A stretch of 64,000 nucleotides of DNA from Puffinus mauretanicus (lineage: Eukaryota > Chordata > Aves > Procellariiformes > Procellariidae). Positions 60,001 to 64,000 of the stretch are shown here, piece after piece (positions within the stretch are counted from its first letter, which is position 1; each line of letters starts with the position of its first letter). The position numbers and the translations under genes were made by a program. The notes beneath the pieces were generated by a model. The model was not told where the DNA came from. It worked only from the letters and a program-made list of their open reading frames with translations, and did no database searches. The DNA is taken from NCBI GenBank assembly GCA_023333565.1, contig JAJKFH010000374.1, positions 806,001 to 870,000 of the forward strand. Reading direction: 5' to 3'.

Positions 60001-61479
60001 AAGAGAGCAAGGAAATCCCTGTGCTTTCTCAAAATTCATGTGCAAATTCCTATCTAACCATGCCAGGGCTGTTGAGGCTTGGTTGCCATTTCCCCCTCAG
60101 CTAGTCCCATTGTGGATGGCATTCACTCATGCTGATGGACTGTCATTTCTGAAATTTGCACCTCTGTTGCCTCAATAATTGCAGATATCACTTGCTCAGA
60201 AGCTGCAGATACCGACGAATTTGGCAGAACTTAGAAGGGCTCTGCAGGGCTGCGGGCTACACAGCCCATCTTCATCTACTAGCTGACATTATTCCACCTG
60301 GTTCAGAGCAGCTGAGTCGCACAATTGCTTTTGTATCCTCCCTCATGGGTGGGCATGGTTGCATTGTCCCCGTTCACTTCAGCACAAATACCAACTTCTT
60401 TGTCTGAGTAGTTTGCTCAGGTCAGGCTATTCACAAACCATTCCTTTGCTGACCGTCCTGTTTGCTATGACCTGTCACTCATGGCCTTTGCGCAGATCAG
60501 GCCCACAGTCATGCATGTGAGATTTGCAAATGCCAATCTCTCTATCACCGAACACACTGAAGATCATTCAAGGCCAGTGAAAATGCTGAGGTGCTCCATT
60601 GTTATACTCAGACTCAGTTTACAAGATTGTTGCTCCAACTCAGAGGCCCCGGATTTAATCTGGGGTATCTCATAACTCCAGCAGCCAAGAAACGTGTTTG
60701 TGGGAGTAAGTCTGAGCAAGAGAAAAATCCAAGTTATTTTACTGGCATACCCACTGGTTTAGGTTACCCCCCAATTTAGCATGTTAATATGCACAGACAT
60801 CCCTTCCTGCGCCCATGGAGACTATGATGATATATTAGACAAAATACTTCAGTTGCTCTTAGTTTCTTACAGGAGGACAGGGAGCAGTAACGTCACAGTG
60901 CTCTGGCAGATGTGCAGACACCAGACACATACTACAAGAGGAGTGGAAACAGCAAGCAGGACACATCCAGAACTTCTACTCCTCCTCTTCTGCAAAGCAG
61001 AAGCCGAAGGCAATGTCAGCAACAGTCCCAAGGGAGATTACAGCAAAAAGGCTGACCGTGATGATATCCTGCTTCATTCCTGTTCTTGCCACAACCAAAC
61101 ACAAACGGAGGCCAGTCCAGGGTTCATCAAAATCATGGTCCAACACGAGGCACACAGACAGCATGAACACACACACACTGCTGGCACGGGGGGCTTCTGC
61201 TTTATCTGCAGGGTGCTGCTGAGGCTTAACTGGGGACACATGGCAGAAAATGTTTTAAGACGGTCACATGCCTCTAACACACTGCTTTCCGGTGGGACAG
61301 CCTCCACCACACCCGAGAACATAAAAAAACTACTGAAAGAAGCCAAGCAGTCTCACAGCCATTTCCCAGCTGACTGAATACCAGTGAGTTTCACTGGGAA
61401 ATTGCCCTTTGGTGCTGTTACATCAAGTAGGTTTCTACATATCAAGTCTTTTAGGTCTACTGCTAATGGTGGAAGGCTC
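57091..61479. other. Unique non-coding sequence
   Basis: No recognisable gene or repeat family. The plus frame 60781-61377 (198 codons) is overlapped on the minus strand by frames at 60976-61239 and 61074-61346. The minus 60976-61239 frame has two hydrophobic stretches (VFMLSVCLVL and ITVSLFAVISLGTVADIAF) but no identifiable family. None is convincing as a gene. Confidence 0.5.
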
Positions 61480-61725
61480 AGGTACCTGGAGGCAGACCTA
61501 CTCCAGCGCTGCAATTTCCAGCTCTGTATGTATGACCTTGAAAAAGTCATTCAACTCTTCAATGGCTGAGCTGTTTCACTGCAAAACAAGGCTCTTCCAG
61601 CTTTTGGCTGTCTTGTCTGTTTAGACTGTAAGCTCTTCAGGGCAGGGACTGTCTCCTATTAAATGATCATAACTCTCTCTTAATTAGGGTCTTCTACACA
61701 TCCAGGGCCCTCACAAAAATGTCAT
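61480..61725 (+). mobile_element. CORE-SINE with L3/CR1-type tail
   Basis: A MIR-like core (TGTATGTATGACCTTGAAAA, then AGCTGTTTCACTGCAAAACA) runs directly into the ancient tail word TTAGACTGTAAGCTCTTCAG and GGCAGGGACTGTCTCCTATT. A decayed remnant of the rest of the tail follows (CTACACATCCAGGGCCCTCA). It is one of the clearest old SINE copies here. Confidence 0.7.
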
Positions 61726-61859
61726 AAAACAAAGGCTTTCTAATAAATTCTGGGGAATTCTAGATTCTGATCCAAAACTGCTCAGTGGTTTTCCCTGCTG
61801 AATATGGTGCCGAATCCCTTGTTAGAGTGTGTGTGTTAGAGGGGGGAGGAGGGAGACTC

Positions 61860-62200
61860 CTTATAATTTAAAGAGATTGCATAAAAGACAGTTTAAGTCC
61901 TTGTGGCTGTATATTTCTTTTAATTAGTTTATGCACAGTGCATTTGCATGGGAAGATGCACAGCGTGTGGACGGACTTAATTAGGAGAACAATACGTTCC
62001 CTCTTAAGATAATGACTTGAGGATTATGAAAATTATTATTCCAGATCCATCCATGGGTCATTCGAGGTTCAGTATCCAGCGAACTTTTAAAATGCATTGA
62101 GGTCAGCAGTTTGGATACTGTCAGTAAAGTCACTTGATTTTACTGTTGCTTAAATGATTAATTATGAACAGCGGCTGCAGGCATCCCCCAAGTTACACAA
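61860..62200. promoter_or_regulatory. Candidate enhancer-like block (POU octamer and TAATTA cluster)
   Basis: It contains TAATTA at 61921-61926, a 13-base palindrome ATGCACAGTGCAT (61931-61943) that runs into a perfect octamer ATTTGCAT (61942-61949), TTAATTA at 61977-61983 and again at 62158-62164. There are no repeats or meaningful frames. An octamer beside several homeodomain sites is typical of neural and developmental enhancers. Function is inferred. Confidence 0.35.
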
Positions 62201-63400
62201 TAGCCCGAGGACTCGCTGCATTTCACATATGCCATCAGCTACTCTGGAGAGACTGATGCACTAAATGGGGCTGTAAGATTCACCGTAGTCATCTGCCAGC
62301 AAAGTCTCCTTTTGAGCTCTCCTCCCTCCCTTTCACGAGTCCTTTTGCCTTTTTCTTCCTGGCTGGGGAGGCAAGAAATTTCTTTGTTAACGAATCTTTG
62401 TAGCTGGAGAACCAAGACAATTAGGTGAGCGTTTTAGGACACAGCTCAGTAGCCCATGTGAAACGAGACACAAGACGTGCCATTTTAGAGCAAAGTACCT
62501 ATGGGCAACTGAGCTGGAGACATCACCTCCGTGTACCTCAGCTTTAACTCATAGTTTGGTGGGTCTCAAAAAAGGCATCTTTTCTGCCTCTCTCTGAATC
62601 ACAATCTACTCTTAGGAAAGTGCGATCATTTAAAAAGTGCTCCTGCACCTTATCAGGATAGATAGGAAAATAGTCCTCTTCGAAAGAGTTTCAGCAAGGA
62701 CTGTGTTTTCCAGCCAGCTCAGTTCAAATAATCTGAGAGCCCATCCTGCTCCTTCTCTTCAAAAAATGGTTGCCATTAGGGTAAACAGCCTCCCCACTGC
62801 AACAGGGTGTCCGGGGGTGGGGCACCCCTCTATCCCAAAGCTGTACAACTCCAACTGTCAAGACTATGGAAGCTACTATCCTCAAATCTGAACCACCAGG
62901 TGCAGAACAGACAGAAACCCCATCTTTCACCTTAAAAAGCAGAGCCACATGCACCATTTATGAGGACATGGACAGCTCTTTCAACATCAAAACCCATGAC
63001 CCGCTTCGGAATCACAGCAATTGCACCTTCAGTATCCTTTCCTTCCACTTGCTCTAGAACGATAAGGCAAGTTTCCCACTCAAATGCAACGAGTGTGAAT
63101 TAAACCAGGTTTTTTAGTAGCAGTGACAGCAAAAGCTTGGTGAAACCATTACGCATGGTGTTGCACATTGTTTTTAGAGCTGAAGAAAGAGCATTTCTGG
63201 AGGGATGTGGACAGGATAGCTTCAGCTGTACCTCCCATCGAAAAACCTTGATGTAGGGCAGGCAATTAACAAGCCAAAAAAATCCACATTTCACATATTG
63301 GGGATAAGAAAGAGACCATGAAGGAAAGGAAACTTCAAGGGATCATTTTGTGGGCTTAGCATGACTCAGCCCAGTGACTAAATCCCTCCCTGTGCTTTTC
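62201..63400. other. Unique non-coding sequence
   Basis: No gene or repeat family recognised. A T/C-rich tract lies near 62315-62365. Confidence 0.5.
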
Positions 63401-63403
63401 TTG

Positions 63404-63768
63404 CTATCTTTGCCATTTTAAGGCTTCCCGAGGCCATGGAGGGTGCTCAGGGCCAACCACGGATAGCTGGGTATCAGAGATCAGCCACAGCAGCTGACGC
63501 TGCTCGTGCAGCAGGACACACAGGGCTGCGCAGAGCCGAGCGGCCGGCCTCGCCAGCTCTCCGCAGCATGGCACTGCTACCCATTTCATGGCGTAGTGCC
63601 ACACAATGCACACAACAGAGGCAGTGCCCAGCCCAAGCCATTCCCTACCCCTCTTTTCTTCCTCACTTCCCACGAGGAATTACACAGCAGAGCACCAAAC
63701 CCTGGGCAATGGCTAGGCAGAAGATCCATCCCACCACACCTATGATCAGAGAGCCCAGCAAAGTCCAG
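63404..63768 (-). other. Exon-like segment, unrecognised
   Basis: On the minus strand a strong pyrimidine tract (TTTCTTTCCCCTGCTCCTC ... ATAGCAG) ends in an acceptor AG at 63770-63769. The sequence after it reads TLLGSLIIGVVGWIFCLAIA and on through QGLVLCC, hydrophobic enough for a membrane segment, and stops at TGA (63663-63665). Another frame is then open for 90 codons (63404-63673). I recognise no family, and the hydrophobic frame is only about 35 codons. It could be a terminal exon, a relic, or chance. Confidence 0.15.
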
Positions 63769-63914
63769 CTGCTATGAAGATGAGGAGCAGGGGAAAGAAA
63801 TCAAAATATACTATTAATTATAGGATGAGGAGAGAACAGCCCCTCAACTCTGCAGGGTCAATAGATACAGTTTGTGAGCATCGCTCATTACTCACCCTCT
63901 GTTGTTGATAACGT

Positions 63915-64000
63915 GGCACCCAAAACATGCCAGATACTGTACAGAGCAAAGAAAGATGTCCCTGCCCCAAAGAGATTACAATCTAATTCTGATTTTACAG
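63915..64000 (-). mobile_element. SINE/L3-type tail, cut by the window edge
   Basis: On the plus strand ATACTGTACAGAGCAAAGAA, then GTCCCTGCCCCAAAGAGATT and ACAATCTAAT, are the reverse complement of the ancient tail word TAGACTGTAAGCTCTTTGGG with GCAGGGAC. The last bases (GATTTTACAG) look like the start of the adjoining MIR core, so the element probably continues past the window. Confidence 0.65.

Noticed and set aside
1..64000. CRISPR array, bacterial operons, endogenous retrovirus or LTR element
   Set aside because: No regularly spaced direct repeats, no gag/pol-like reading frames and no paired LTRs were seen. The sequence is clearly vertebrate.

Overview
The window looks like vertebrate, almost certainly bird, nuclear DNA. 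The decisive evidence is a 3' end of a CR1 LINE at 2331-2665 (minus strand). It keeps the bird-type terminal repeat of ATTCTATGATTCT units and an open reading frame for the end of the CR1 ORF2 protein ([18 protein letters not shown]). A second, older CR1 tail lies at about 31925-31990. Young repeats are otherwise very sparse, which also fits a bird genome.

I recognise no protein-coding gene, tRNA, rRNA, snRNA or known microRNA. The reading frames present (longest 248 codons, at 356-1102) resemble nothing I know and mostly overlap one another on both strands, as chance frames do. The best reading is a gene desert or the inside of a very long intron. The strand and identity of any host gene cannot be told from this window.

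Layout: 0-4.3 kb is unique sequence with the young CR1 insertion. From 4.4 to 12.7 kb, relic SINE/L2 tails are mixed with A/T-rich blocks dense in homeodomain, POU and TCF/LEF-type motifs, which look like candidate conserved regulatory elements. At 12.77-13.02 kb there is an isolated, very CpG-rich island with a C-rich minisatellite (G-quadruplex-prone on the minus strand) and a good CTCF-like site. It is the best promoter or insulator candidate here. From 13 to 21 kb the sequence is unique, with MIR/CORE-SINE relics and a decayed Tigger/pogo-like DNA transposon fragment near 15.2 kb. At 21.4-22.2 kb the minus strand carries an unrecognised E/A/V-rich open segment that seems to continue across a frame break. 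From 22 to 54 kb the sequence is mostly featureless, with old SINE relics and short tandem repeats. From 54.5 to 62.2 kb there are three further enhancer-like A/T-rich blocks. The window ends inside another old SINE/L3-type tail.

No gene system can be described as working together. The functional content, if any, is probably cis-regulatory. I did not find a convincing novel biological system. The items most worth checking are the CpG/CTCF/G4 island, the frame-broken minus-strand segment near 21.7 kb, and the regulatory-looking blocks at 56.7-57.1 and 61.86-62.2 kb.
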